From: Podocnemis expansa
Taxonomy: Eukaryota > Chordata > Testudines > Podocnemididae
Reading direction: 5' to 3'
Assembly: GCA_007922195.1 (NCBI GenBank)
Contig: ML681997.1
Location: forward strand, 7,579,647 to 7,643,646
Length of the DNA: 64,000 nucleotides
How positions within the stretch are numbered: the stretch's first letter is position 1; the number at the start of each line of letters is the position of its first letter. A program made the translations under genes and the position numbers. The notes below the pieces were generated by a model. That model worked only from the letters and a program-made list of their open reading frames with translations, did no database searches and was not told where the DNA came from. Shown here one piece after another: positions 32,359 to 43,600 of the stretch.

Positions 32359-34673
32359 GAGCTTAACCAATACCTGGTTCAGGAGAATGATACTGAATTC
32401 TTCATTTATACATGAAGTCTACTAGAGCTTCTTTGTACTGAGTTGAAAACTCTCCTGCCTAAAACTCAAAATTTTTGATGTTGCAGCTTTTACCTTCAGA
32501 ATATTACTAGTGTTCAAATGTAGGAATTCTCAAAATGCACAGCAAATTGCTTTGCCTTGTACCATAGCCTTTAGTACTTTGGGGCTGACATGGGCTGCTA
32601 AGCCAAACTGATTTGGTTTAGAGGGGGTTCTGGTCTCAGTCAGAAGTGGTATTGCCAGCAAAGATCATAGGGCCTGGTGAAAGAGACCACCTGATTCAGC
32701 AACAGAAAACCAGTCTGTCTTTGTTAGTGATTTATTCTTGAAGTGTTAGAGTAAACTGGCTACAGTATGAAAGAAAAAAGTGAAAAGTCTTTTGACATAT
32801 CTGGGAAATCAAAAATACCAAAACACAGCCCTGTAACAATTGGGGAGGAAGGATGCTCTTGTTTCATTAGGGTTCAGGAGATCTAGGTTGGATTTCTAAC
32901 TTTAGCACAGAGGCCCAGATCCTCAGGCATCTATTTCCCATTGAAATCTCTGAGGAAATGGGCCCCATGCTCTAACTCTGGGCAACCATTTACTCCGTGC
33001 TTTAGTTTCCCACACTGTAAAACAGAGAGTCATGCTGAAAAAATAATTTGTGTTTGTGAGGCACTCAAATACAATAGCTAAGAGGGTTCTGTCAGCACTG
33101 ACACAGAACAGTGTTCCCCTTCCACAGGGCCATTTCTGCAACTGCCTAGCACATGACTTTTACGCTAGTTGCTGCATTCCTCTCTGTGTGCCAAGGTGGG
33201 CTTTCAGTCTTCTTCACTTTTCCCTATCCACCTGCGTGAGTTTGTGCTGGAGTTAATTTGCTGCTTGCTAAAAACAAAGCAGGGCCAGTGTATGCTCCTC
33301 CTGTTGATTTGTTTCTACTGCCTTTACAGCAGTCAGGCTGAGGGCTTCAGGATGACAACATGTGTACCAGCTCTAGTGCAGGCTCTCCAGCATCATTCAG
33401 GGCCTCTCTTCCTCCTCAGCCCCCCTTAGTGGACAGTCATAGCACTGTCAAGACAGCTAAAGGATTTCTTCAAGCTATTCTTCAGAGTCAGTTTATAGTA
33501 ACTCTAGCAAGAGAAGGCCCAAGCTGTGTAGAGACAGAGGCAATACATTGTCATCTCCTATGGCTAGCCTTGGAAGGATCAGGTTTTTATTGGTACATGT
33601 CATTAAGTGTCAATTTCACCACACACAAGTCAATGAAAAAAATAGAGCCATTGGTAATACTCAGAATTTACCCATAAGGGAAGTAAGAAAAATGCTGCCT
33701 GAGTTTGATTTCCAGAAGTTTAGTTTTTATATTTCAACAGTTATGAAACTTTAAGTTTTTGAATCTCAACCTCTACTGTTACTAAATAATCATTCTCTGG
33801 CCTTCCCCAAAATTCACTGCAACTGTGAAAATTTAAATCAATAAAAAGGTCTTAAAAATGAGCATTAACACCAGCTATTGATATTACAAAAAAACCAACT
33901 GAATTCTGCCCAAGCCTGCCTAGGATGTATATGATTGGACTGTTGGCTGTTTACTTCTGGGTGGAAGCAGTTCTGTAACTGAAGTCAAACATAAGTTCTC
34001 ATCTCAGCGCCACAGCTGATCTTCTATGTGACCTGGGCCAAAGCACTTCCCCTATGTTCTCCTCCCATCTTTTATCTCATCTAAACAAGACAACTGTCCA
34101 CAACAGGGACCATCTCTTACTATAGGTGGGTACAGTTTAAATTAGGGCCTCTTGGTGCTACCCTAACAACAATTCTGAATCAAAGCATACAGAAAGACTG
34201 TCTTTTGCTTAATTTAGCCTTTCGTCTATTTTGGATCTAACTTCTTATTTGTGAGCCAACATAATCTCCAGTGACTCTTACTGTGAGTTCTGCCTGTCTA
34301 ACTTACCTTGTTATACCATAGTAGTAATTAGAACCTCCACCTAGCCCTTTAGTTCCTGCCATCTGAGCTTTCAAATGAACACAGTAAAAGTTTTTAGCCC
34401 AGTGTTTCTAGAGAGACTCTGATCAGATGTGACGCCACCTGCCTGTACGTCCAACCAACCCAACAACCACACCACCTCCCATCAAGCAAAAGTAGCCTCC
34501 CAATGGCAGCTTGAAGGGCACCATTCTCAGCTGTTTCACTGCTGCTCTATTTTGCATAAACCTGGCCAATTTGGGTTGGACATAGATATAGAGACTGTCA
34601 GACCATATTTAAAACAGCAGCAGGAACAGGAGGCTGTCTGAACAAATGGGTTCCAGCCTGTTCTGGACTGTGA
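32359..34673. other. No gene; MIR-type relic at about 32870-33075
   Basis: CTGGGCAACCATTTACTCC... and GCTTTAGTTTCCCACACTG, with a following GTGAGGCACTCAAATA, follow MIR order. A second weak MIR-like stretch lies near 34000-34090. Nothing else is supported. Confidence 0.4.
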
Positions 34674-35039
34674 GGCTATGTCTACACCTAAAATCTTAGT
34701 TCAGACTTGGTAAGTCCAAACTAAGAGGTTCAAAGTTAGTTCGAACTCAACCATGTTTTTTTTAGTTCAAATTTAAAAAGTGTGGCTAGTTCTAACTAAA
34801 AGTTAGCTTGAACTAAAAAATGCAGTTTAGTTTGAACTAACTGCTAGTTCGAACTTATTTAGTTCTAATTAGCATGTCTACATTGTGCTAGTTCAAACTA
34901 GTCAAAGCAGCTATGTTGAACTAAGCAGTTAGTTCAGACTAACTAGCTAGTTCGAACTAAAAACCTTTTTAGTTTGAATTAGCCAAAGGCTAGTGTAAAC
35001 AGGATTAGTCCAGATTTATTTGCTAGTGTAGACATAGCC
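34674..35039. mobile_element. Harbinger-like MITE with TGA duplication
   Basis: The termini GGCTATGTCTACAC and GTGTAGACATAGCC are perfect inverted repeats. TGA flanks both sides (34671-34673 and 35040-35042). The interior is built from AGTTCGAACT-type words in alternating orientation. This is the best-preserved copy of the family here and has no ORF. Confidence 0.85.
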
Positions 35040-35100
35040 TGAGTATCCCACTTCTACCCACCGATTTCCTAGCATCCTGATCCAGCATGATGCCTGGCTA

Positions 35101-35431
35101 ACAGAGCTGGATTAAGGGACCCTGGGCTGCCCACTTTTGTCCCACTCCTCGACCTGGGGCCCAGCCCTCCATCACAGCAGTGTGGGGGCAGGCCAGCACT
35201 GTGGGGAGGGGCAGGGCCCCAGGATCAGAGGCCCTAGGCTGGTTGGTCTGCTCCAGGGGCTGGTGCGTGGTGCAGCCTCTGGCATGGCCCTCCAGGGCTC
35301 AGAGCGCCATCACTCACCCTGCTGGGACCTGCTGGAAGGGCCCTGGCATAGCAGCCTGACAATGGAAAGCCCCACTGGAGGCTGCACCATAAGGGAGCTG
35401 CTCCACTCCCACGGGCAGAACAGCTGACCCG
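35101..35431. repeat. GC-rich repeat of the CTGGATTAAGGG family
   Basis: It starts AGAGCTGGATTAAGGGACC and continues CTGGGCTGCCCACTTTTG. A matching start is at about 50371 (GGGCTGGATTAGAGGGG, then GGCTGCCACTTTTGG), so this is a repeat family. A hAT origin is possible from the CAGNGCTGG start, but neither copy has a readable far end; this one is cut by the CR1. Confidence 0.45.
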
Positions 35432-35584
35432 GGGGCAAGACAGGAGTGCTATGGCTTCCTTGACTATGGAGTACCATTTCAGGAAGGAGGATTGATAGGC
35501 AGAGATGGCCTTCATCTGTCCAGGAAGGGGAAGAGCATATTTGGGCACAGACTGGCTGACCTAGTGAGGAGGGGTTTAAACTAG
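35432..35584 (+). pseudogene. CR1 ORF1 esterase C-terminus
   Basis: The frame reads ARQECYGFLDYGVPF, then GLIGRDGLHLSRKGKSIFG and HRLADLVRRGLN, ending at TAG 35582-35584. The DGxHLsxxGk block, with the catalytic Asp and His of an SGNH-type esterase, followed by a LA.LVRRaLN ending is typical of CR1 ORF1. ORF1 proteins bind the element RNA; the esterase role is not settled. Only about 50 residues remain and the N-terminal part is missing. Confidence 0.75.
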
Positions 35585-35620
35585 GTTCAACAGGGGAAGG
35601 AGACCAAAGCCCACAGGTTA

Positions 35621-36676
35621 GTGAGAATATGGGAGATCTGGGGAAAGGGATGGAATTTGGGGGTTGCTGGGACTGTAACACCAGGAATAAAAGAGAAAGT
35701 AGTTGGAACATGGGGGAGGGGGAAATCAAATAATTGTCTTAAATGTTCCACTGAAGCCCCAATACATGAGGAGAGTGGGAGAGGACAACTCCTAGAAAAA
35801 ATGCAAGGAGGTATATGTAATAGAATTGAAAATCAAAATGACAAAGTAGGGAAATCGGATGGGTATCTTAGGTGCCTATACACTAATGTAAGGAGTCTGG
35901 GAAATAAGCAAGAAGAATTGGTAATACTAGTGCAGACAAGGAACTATGATATCATAGGAATAACAGAGGCGTGGTGGGATAGTCTGCACGACTGGAGCTC
36001 TGCCATGGATGGGTATAAACTGTTCAGGAAAGACAGGCAGGGAAGAAGAGGGGGAGGAGTAGCACTATATGTAAAAGAGCTCTATGACTGCTCAGAGCTC
36101 CATTATGGAAGTGAAAGCGTGCCAGTAGAAAGTCTGTGGGTTACATTGAGAGGGGAAAGCACCAAGGGGGATGTTGTGGTGGGGGTCTGCTATAGACCAC
36201 CAGACCAGAAGCAGGAGGTGGATGAGGTGTTCTATGGCCAACTAGCGGAAGCTTCTAGATCACAGGCCCTGGTGCTCATGGGGTACTTCAATTACCCTGA
36301 CATCTGCTGGGAGGCCAATACAGCAGTGCATGGGCAATCCAGGAAGTTTTTAGAGAGTGTTGGGGACAACTTTCTGGTACAAATGCTAGAGGAACCAACT
36401 AGGGGCCTTGCACCTCTTGACCTGCTGCTCACAAACAGGGAAGAATTGATCAGGGACATAGAGGTAAATGGCAAGCTAGGCAGTAGTGACCATGACATCG
36501 TTGAGTTCAGGATGCTGATTAAAGGAAGGAAGGAAAGAAGCAAAACACAAACCCTGGACTTCAAAAAAGCAGATTTTGGCTCCCTCAGGGAACTGATGGG
36601 CAGGATCCCTTGGGAAGCTAATCTGAAGGGGAAAGGAGTCCAGGAGAATTGTTATATTTTAAAGAAACCCTGCTAA
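35621..36676 (+). pseudogene. CR1 ORF2 apurinic-type endonuclease domain
   Basis: Reads LYTNVRSLGNKQEEL, then DIIGITEAWWD, HDWSSAMDGYKLFRKDRQG, RRGGGVALYVK, VVVGVCYRPPDQ, LVLMGYFNYPDICW and LGSSDHDIVEF. These are the ordered motifs of an APE-like endonuclease: TN.RSL, TE.W, GGGV, YRPP, the G(D)FN block, and SDH near the end. The GDFN Asp is read as Tyr here (GYFN), which would impair catalysis. About 100 codons of ORF2 N-terminal sequence precede the domain. A frame change near 36648 leads to a stop at 36674-36676, while the linker continues in another frame. The enzyme nicks target DNA for priming. Confidence 0.9.
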
Positions 36677-37428
36677 GGGCACAGGAAGTTGCCATTCCAA
36701 TTAGGAGAAAGAAGAAATATGTGAGGCAGCCAGAATGGCTTAGCAGAGAACTCTGCTCTGAGCTTAAACATAAAAAGGGAGCTTACAGGAAGTGGAAGCT
36801 TGGTCAGATGACCAAGGAGGCATATAAAGATATTGCTAGGGACTGCAGGGATAAAATCAGAAAGGCCAAAGGACAAATGGAGTTGCAGCTAGCGAGGGAT
36901 ATAAAGGATAACAAGGGGTTCTGCATCAGAAGAAGTGTTACCAGCAGATCGAGGGATGTGATCATTCCCCTCTATTCTGCACTAGTGAGGCCACATCTGG
37001 AATACTGTGTCCAGTTTTGGGCTCCCCACTACAAAAAGGACATGGACAAATTAGAGAGAGTCCAGAGGAGGGCAACCAAAATGATCAAAGGGCTGGAGCA
37101 CAAGCCCTATGAAGAAAGACTGAAGGAACTAGGCTTATTTAGCCTGCAGAAGAGAAGACTGAGGGGGGATTTGATAGCAACCTTCAACTACTTGAAGGGT
37201 TGCTCCAAGGAGGAGGGAGCTCGACTGTTCTCGGTAGTAACAGAGGGCAGAACGAGAAGCAATGGTTTCAAGTTACAGCTGGGGCGGTCCAGGCTGGATA
37301 TTAGGAAAAACTTCCTTACTAGGCGAGTGGTGAAGCATTGGAATAAGCTGCCTAGGGAGGTGGTGGAATCTCCATCTCTGGAGGTGTTCAAGTCCCAGCT
37401 GGATAAAACACTGACTGGGATGATCTAA
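36649..37428 (+). pseudogene. Chimeric CR1 frame: host ORF2 linker joined to nested CR1 C-terminus
   Basis: Up to about codon 91 this is host CR1 linker: [32 protein letters not shown] and [16 protein letters not shown]. At KDNKGF it passes in frame into the nested CR1 ([13 protein letters not shown]), then [69 protein letters not shown], ending at TAA 37426-37428. The reverse transcriptase core that should lie between is absent from this frame because it resumes after the nested copy. It is an accidental fusion that would lack polymerase activity. Confidence 0.9.
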
Positions 37429-37509
37429 TGGGAGTGGTCCTGCTTTTTTTTGGCAGGGGGTTGGACTAGATGACCTCGTGGGGTCCCTTCCAACCCTATG
37501 ATTTTATGA
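36923..37509 (+). mobile_element. Nested 5'-truncated CR1
   Basis: It begins GCATCAGAAGAAGTGTTACC, matching the host CR1's own sequence at about 38706, and ends with GATTTTATGA after the usual TTGGACTAGATGACC tail. TTCT flanks both sides (36919-36922 and 37510-37513). With it removed the host reads GFYKYVNNKKRIRDG without a gap. It is about 590 bp of the 3' end only, close in sequence to the host's own 3' end, so host and guest are from related subfamilies. Confidence 0.92.
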
Positions 37510-37513
37510 TTCT

Positions 37514-39214
37514 ATAAGTATGTTAATAACAAGAAGAGGATCAGGGATGGTGTACGCCCCTTGCCGAATGGGGCAGGCATCCTCGTGACAGAGGAAGAGG
37601 GAAAAGCTGACGTGCTCAATGCATTTTTTGCTTCAGTTTTCACAGGCAGGGTCAGCTCCCAACCCACTACCATGGGTATGGCAGACTGGAGAGAAGAAAA
37701 GAGGCCCTTGGTGACGGAAGGTCAGGTTAGGGACTGCTTAAAGAAGCTGGATGTGCACAAGTCCATGGGGCCGGACGAACTACATCCAAGGGTGCTAAGG
37801 GAATTGGCCAATGAGATAGCAGCACCGCTGGCCGTTATCTTTCAAAACTCATGGAGAACGGGGGAGGTGCCAGAGGACTTGGAAAAAGCAAATATAGTAC
37901 CTATTTTTGAGACACGGAGAAAGGAGGATCCGGGGAATTACAGACCTGTCAGCCTCACCTCAATCCCTGGAAAAATTATGGAGCAGGTTCTCAAAGAATC
38001 CATCCTCAAACGCTTAGAGGAAAATAAAGTGATCAGGAACAGTCAGCATGGATTTACCAAGGGTAAATCAAGCCTGACCAATCTCATTTCCTTCTATGAT
38101 CAGATGACTGGTTTTCTGGATGCAGGAAGATCCGTTGATGTCATATACCTTGATTTTAGCAAGGCTTTTGATACAGTTTCCCACAGCATTCTCATTGGCA
38201 AATTAAGGAAGTATGGGTTGGATAGGTGGACTATAAGGTGGATAGAAAACTGGCTAGATCAACAGTTTCAGCGTGTAAGAATCAATGGATCCATGTCTAG
38301 CTGGCAACCAGTCACGAGTGGTGTGCCTCAGGGGGTCAGTCCTGGGGCCGGTTCTGTTCAACATTTTCATCAATGATCTGGATGATGGAATAGACTGCAC
38401 TCTCAGTAAGTTTGCGGATGACACCAAGCTGGGGGGAACAATACACACGTTGGAGGGCAAGGACAGGATTCAGGAAGACCTAGATAAATTGGAACAGTGG
38501 GCCAATAGAAATCTTATGAGGTTCAATAAGGACAAGTGTAAAATCCTGCACTTGAGATGGAAAAACCCCATGCACTGCTACAGGCTAGGGAACATTCAGC
38601 TAAGTAGCAGCAGTGTAGTAAAGGACCTGGGGGTCACGGTGGATGGGAAGCTGGATATGAGTCAGCAGTGTGCTCTTGCGGCCAAAAAGGCCAATGGCAT
38701 ACTGGGCTGCATCAAAAGAAGTGTTACCAGCAGATCAAGGGATGTGATCCTTCCCCTCTATTCTGCACTGGTGAGGCCACATCTAGAATACCGTGTTCAG
38801 TTTTGGGCTCCCCACTACAAAAAGGACAGGGACATGCTAGAGGGAGTTCAGAGGAGGGCAACCAAAATGATTAAAGGGTCGGAGCACAAGCCCTATGAGG
38901 AAAGACTGAGAGCATTAGGCTTATTTAGTCTGCAGAAGAGAAGATTGAGGGGGGATTTGATAGCAACCTTCAACTACTTGAAGGGACGCTCCAAGGACGA
39001 CAGAGCTCGACTATTCTCGGTAGTAACGGAGGACAGAAGGAGAAGCAATGGTCTCAAGTTACAGTTAGGGAGGTCGAGGCTGGATATTAGAAAAAACTTT
39101 TTTACTAGGCGAGTGATGAAGCATTGGAATGAGCTGCCAAGGGAGGTGGTGGAATCTCCATCTTTGGAGGTGTTTAAGGCCCAGCTGGACAAAACCATGA
39201 TTGGGATGGTTTAG
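37514..39214 (+). pseudogene. CR1 reverse transcriptase and C-terminal region, one frameshift
   Basis: Before the shift: VNNKKRIRDGVRPLPNGAG, LNAFFASVFTG, KSMGPDELHPRVL, NYRPVSLTSIPGKIMEQ, NSQHGFTKGKSSLTNL, and VIYLDFSKAFDTVSH, then TSGVPQG. A run of five G at about 38331-38335 (four expected) shifts the frame, after which [15 protein letters not shown] and FADDTKLGG continue from 38338. FADD is the catalytic metal-binding box of reverse transcriptase. The C-terminal part has GYS-like [22 protein letters not shown] and [18 protein letters not shown], ending TAG at 39212-39214. Apart from the shift the domain looks intact, so inactivation is recent relative to other LINEs here. Confidence 0.93.
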
Positions 39215-39294
39215 TGGGAGTGGTCCTGCCTCTGGCAGGGGGTTGGACTAGATGACCTATGAGGTCCCTTCTAACCCTATGATTCTATGATTCA

Positions 39295-39954
39295 ATGTCT
39301 GGCCCCAGGACCCCTCCCACTGCCCCCCAGGCCTCTCCTTTGTTGTGCCAGCTCCTTTCTGATTCTTCACACTTGCTATCTGGTCACCCTACTCCTGAAA
39401 TCTGATGCACAGTTCTGAGTTCATATGTTTCCTGCCTTGGACCCCTTGGCATCCTGACCCAGCCTGACTTTAGTTCTTGACTCATGGTTTTGATCTCAGG
39501 CTTGTCTTCTGATTTTGACCTTCTGGTATCCTGACCCGGCTGACTCCTGTCTTGTGGTCACAAACTCTAGTTTTGATTCTGACTACCAGGTCTAGGTTGC
39601 TCGCAATTTGGCAGTAATATTGAATGGTGTTCAGTGATCACTCAGTGTTTAAGATGATTTTAGCAGATCTGTTTTGTGTCCATTTCCAATGGCTGTGTAC
39701 AAAAGCAGCTTCACCACGTGCCCCACCAAGAGTTGCTTTCTGGGAAGCTCAGCCCTTAAAGGCACAGATCCCATTTCCACTGACCACGTTAAAGTAATGA
39801 TGCAAGAAAACCCTCTAATTTTTAAATTTCAACATAAAAAAGAAAGAGCAAAGATGTGGTTAGAGCACTAGGCTAGGATTTTGAAGATCCAGATTTAGTT
39901 TCTTAGTCTGTGACAGACTAACAGCTTAGGGAAGTCACTTAAAGATCTTCAGAT
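39295..39954. other. No gene; C-rich start, then unassigned
   Basis: The C-rich first 60 bases may be the far side of the GC-rich repeat entered by the CR1. The rest has no supported feature. Confidence 0.35.
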
Positions 39955-40515
39955 ATATATTGGTAATTATCTCCATAGAATCAGTTAGGAATTTTTTCCT
40001 AATGTCCAACCTAAACCATCCTTGCTGTAAATTTAAGTCCATTGCTCTGTGTCCTAGCATTGGCAGTTAAGGAGAACAGTTTTTTCCCCCTCACCCCTGT
40101 GACAACCTCTTAGGAACTTGAAAACTGATCATGTCCCCTCTCAGTCTTCTCTTTTCCAGACTAAACAAATCCAACTCTTTCAGTCTTCCCTCATAAGTCA
40201 GGTGTTCCAGACTTCTAATAATTCGTGCTGCTCGTTTGGAACTTTCTCCAATTTGTCCACATCTTTCCTGAAATGAGGTGGCCAGATCTGAACACAATAC
40301 TCCAGTTGAGGCTTAATCAGGGCAGAGTAGAGTGGAAGAATTACTTCTCATGTCTTACTTACAATACTCCTGTTAATACATCCCAGAATGGTGTTTGCTT
40401 TTTTTGCAGCCGCGTTATGCTGTTGACTCATATTTAGCTTGTGGTCCACTATGACCCAGATCCTTTCCACGGTGCTCCTTCCTAGGCAGTCATTGCCCCT
40501 TTTGTATATGTGTAT
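39955..40515 (-). mobile_element. CR1 LINE relic, minus strand, C-terminal ORF2
   Basis: Minus-strand reading gives [39 protein letters not shown], the CR1 region C-terminal to the reverse transcriptase. An AAKKANTILGCI-like part lies near 40390-40410. It is 5' truncated and has stops. Confidence 0.82.
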
Positions 40516-41845
40516 ATATTATTCTTTCCTAAGTAGATTTGATTTCAGTTGATTTCAGCCGTGATTAGGTGCCTAAATCACTTTGAGAGCCTTGGTTTAA
40601 GTTTTCCATCTTTAGAAAAGCATAATATTATTTCCTGGTCCCAAGTTTCCCATCTGTAGAAAAGCGTAATAGCACTTCTCTACCTCCCAAAGGTGTTGTG
40701 AGTATAAACAAGATTGTGAGGCATTCAGATACTACAGAATAGGCAGCTTATAAAATACTGAGGAGTGACTCGACTCATTAAATCCAAGCCTAAATTTGTG
40801 AGGGGGAGGTACAGTATCATGAAACTTGAATAATTTTATAACTTTAAACTTGTGTTAACAAGGTTGTAGAAGCAGACCCAATATTACATTTGAAGTACGC
40901 TCATTGACTTCAGAGAACTTGCTGAGGATTTCTTTTTTGTGCCTTTAATGCCTATAGCATTTAGCACTTCAGATTAGTACTTTTAAACAAAGTTATTGCT
41001 TTAATTTCAGAATGATTTTGCAGTATTTTCTGCACATTGTATTTTATTAAAGCTGTACATTTACATCTGTTGTTCCAATCTGCTACTTTTTTCGTTGAAT
41101 TAAAATGGTCTACAATGGACCCTGTACTACAGTCTTTGCACACCCCATCCTCCAACTGACGTTTTCAGCCCCACTATGAATAATCTTGAAAAAATCATTT
41201 TTATTTTCATCATTTTACAGTTGTGTGAATATAGTTGATTATGTTTTTATACCTTGCATGAGTAGCCTGTTCCTTCCAGAATATAACTTCATCCTAAGTG
41301 CCTTTTTAAAAATATGACACATTTAAAATAGCACTACAGGTTGCTACACTTTGTAAACTCTGTCAAATAATTACACTGTGTGTGATGTTCCATGTTTAAT
41401 GCAAGACCCTCTGGTCAATTTGAAGAATATATTTTCTTCAAGTAAACTGTACAAAATCATTGAGGTGGAAAAGAGTTAAACTTCATCCTAAATAAACTGC
41501 CAAAATCAACTGTTACATGATTGTTCATGCAAATGTTTTATATTACTACAAGATGTTATAAGGTACTTGTCTCTGAAGTATCTTGCTATACTGCCATTTT
41601 AGACTAAAATGTGTGATGAGGTGTTTTTACTAGACTAAAGAGTACAGAATCAATTCCTTTGTACTCAAGAAGGAGCAAAAAAGCCCTGTTCATTGTAGTT
41701 CATCTGGATGCTGATCAGCTCTCTAAAATTACAGATGGTGGGAGACACAGATAAGGAAGAAAAAAAGCCAAATAAGAGACAACTGAAGATACTATAGAAG
41801 AAAATGAGGTTTTGCCCTTTAAATAGAACAGGTGGTAGAAGAATC
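40516..41845. other. No gene; MIR-type relic at about 40600-40745
   Basis: CCCAAGTTTCCCATCTGTAG and TTGTGAGTATAAACAAGATTG follow MIR order. The remaining 1.1 kb is A/T-rich and unassigned. Confidence 0.4.
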
Positions 41846-41860
41846 TTTAAGAAAATTCAG

Positions 41861-42064
41861 TTTCCAGAGGGATAGTCGTGTTAGTCTGTGTACAGCAAAA
41901 ACAACGAGAGTCCTGTGGCACCTTACAGACTAACAAATTTCTTGGGGCATAAGGTTTCGTGGGCTCCAACTCTCTTGATCAGACACAAAGTGGGCTGGTG
42001 CCTGCAAAAGCTTATGCCTGAAGAAATTTGTTAGTCTTTAAGGTGCTACAGGGTTCTCGTTCTT
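41861..42064. mobile_element. Palindromic mini-PLE with perfect 15-bp TSD
   Basis: TTTAAGAAAATTCAG occurs at 41846-41860 and 42065-42079. Between them are two PLE 3' ends facing each other. The left one is minus orientation (GATAGTCGTGTTAGTCTGTG, AGAGTCCTGTGGCACC, TTTCGTGGG). The right one is plus orientation (AAAGCTTATGCCTGAAG, TTGTTAGTCTTTAAGGTGC, TTCTCGTTCTTTTT). No coding body is present. It uses the ACTCTCGTTG-ending PLE subfamily, as does 60834-61655. Confidence 0.93.
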
Positions 42065-42370
42065 TTTAAGAAAATTCAGGAAAGCAAGAGTTGTTCAATA
42101 TGTACAATGATTTCAGTAGTGGAATCATTAGAAATATGAAGAAATGAAGTCAACGTAAGGCAGATCTGACTGAGTCTGAATTGAAGGTGGAGGGTAAAAT
42201 TTCTCGAAGTGCTTAGGCTAACTTTCAGTGGGACTTAGGTTTCCAAGTCATTTAGGTGCTTTTGAAAATACTGCCTATAAAGCAAGATCTTTTTCTGGCG
42301 TAGGTTGGTGAAATTCCTCCACATGGAAAACTGCATGTTAACAGTTAAGTTTGCCACTTTAAGGTTTTCA

Positions 42371-42505
42371 TTAAAAAAAATGACAGTCCTGTGGCACCTT
42401 ATAGGCTAACAGAAAGTTTACACCCAAAGAAATCTGCCAGTCTGTAAAGTGCCACAGAACTCTCATTGTTTTTGCTGTACACAGACTAACACAGCTACCT
42501 CTCTA
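42371..42505. mobile_element. Palindromic mini-PLE with 10-bp TSD
   Basis: AAGGTTTTCA occurs at 42361-42370 and 42506-42515. The left arm is minus (GACAGTCCTGTGGCACC) and the right arm is plus (AAGTGCCACAGAACTCTCA, GTTTTTGCTGTACACAGACT). The centre is shorter than in the copy at 41861, so most of the ribozyme-like hairpin is gone. Confidence 0.85.
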
Positions 42506-42529
42506 AAGGTTTTCACAGATTCCAGGGAC

Positions 42530-43600
42530 AGATGGGATTGCTGTTTATGTATCCCAGGCACGCATTAGCGCTTTTAGCCATAGCGTTGCACTGAGAGATT
42601 ATATTCAGCTGATTCTCTACCATGACCCCAAATCATTTTCGAAGTCCTCCATTCAGTAAATATGGCCTCTATTTTTGTTCCTACATTTACATTTAGCTAT
42701 ATTAAAATGCATACTGTTTGCTTGCAGCCAGCTCATCAAGTGATCCAGATTGCTCTACGACAATCCCCTGTACTTTCATTAAATTATCACTCAGTTTCAG
42801 GGTCATTCACAAACTTCAGCAGTGATGATTTTATGTTTTCTTCCAAGTCATTGATAAACATTTTAAATAGTGCAAGACCAAGAACAGATCTCTGTGAGAC
42901 TCCATTGGAAAATTCACTTACTCAGTGATTTCCTATCTATAGTAACATTAGGAGACCAATGAGTTAGTCAGCTTTTAAGCCACTTAATGGGTGCTATGTT
43001 AATTTTATGTTGTCTAGTTTTTTTAATCAAAATGTCATGCAGTACCAAGTCAAACAATCTCACATCAAGTACATTCTAGTCTCCTAAAAATCATATTAGT
43101 TTGACAGAATCTATTTTCCATAAACCCATTTTGATTGGCATTAATTGTATTAATCTCCTTTAATTCTTTATTAATCTAGTCCCATCTCAGCTGTTTCATT
43201 ATCTTGCCTGGGAGCAATGTCAGAGTGACAGGCCTATAATTAAATGAATCATCCCACTTACCCTTTTTCAATACTGGTACATTAGCTTTATTCCAGCCTC
43301 CTGGAACATCCCCGTATTCCACAATTTATTGAAAATCAACATTAATAGTCCAGCATGCTCCTCAGACAGGTCTTTCAAAAGTCTTGGAAGTAAGTTATCT
43401 AGCCATGCTGACTTAGAAATGTTGAACTTCAGCAGCTGCTTTTTAACATCCTCATGAGATTCTAGCGGCATGGAAAGAGTGTTGTTAGCTTTTTTTTCTC
43501 CCAAATATAGAAGAGAAATATTTATTGAACACTCCTGCCTTGTCTGCACTATTAATAACTCAACCATTTTAAACTAGTAACAAACGAATACCATTGTCAG
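42530..43600 (-). pseudogene. Reverse transcriptase region of minus-strand CR1
   Basis: The clearest part (43268-43567) reads SHEDVKKQLLKFNISKSAWL, DNLLPRLLKDLSEEHAGLL, IFNKLWNTGMFQEAGIK, matching the KSMGPD(E/N)LHPRVLKEL...IF..SW..G.VP block at the start of CR1 reverse transcriptases. Downstream on the minus strand the pattern persists at DNA level to about 42530, through the region before AAKKAN, but frames are broken. No catalytic box is readable. Confidence 0.75.

Larger units (their letters stand above)
35432..39294 (+). mobile_element. CR1 LINE, nearly complete ORF2, with a nested CR1
   Basis: CR1 is a non-LTR retrotransposon that copies its RNA at a nicked target site. From left to right this copy has the end of ORF1 (esterase), ORF2 endonuclease, a linker, reverse transcriptase, the CR1 C-terminal region, and a 3' tail with GGGGGTTGGACTAGATGACC and CCCTATGATTCTATGATTC. 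A second, 5'-truncated CR1 sits at 36923-37509. Two frameshifts plus the nested copy make it inactive. It is the best-preserved autonomous element in the window. Confidence 0.95.

Noticed and set aside
36649..37428. A novel fusion gene
   Set aside because: Both halves are CR1 ORF2 pieces joined by a nested insertion.
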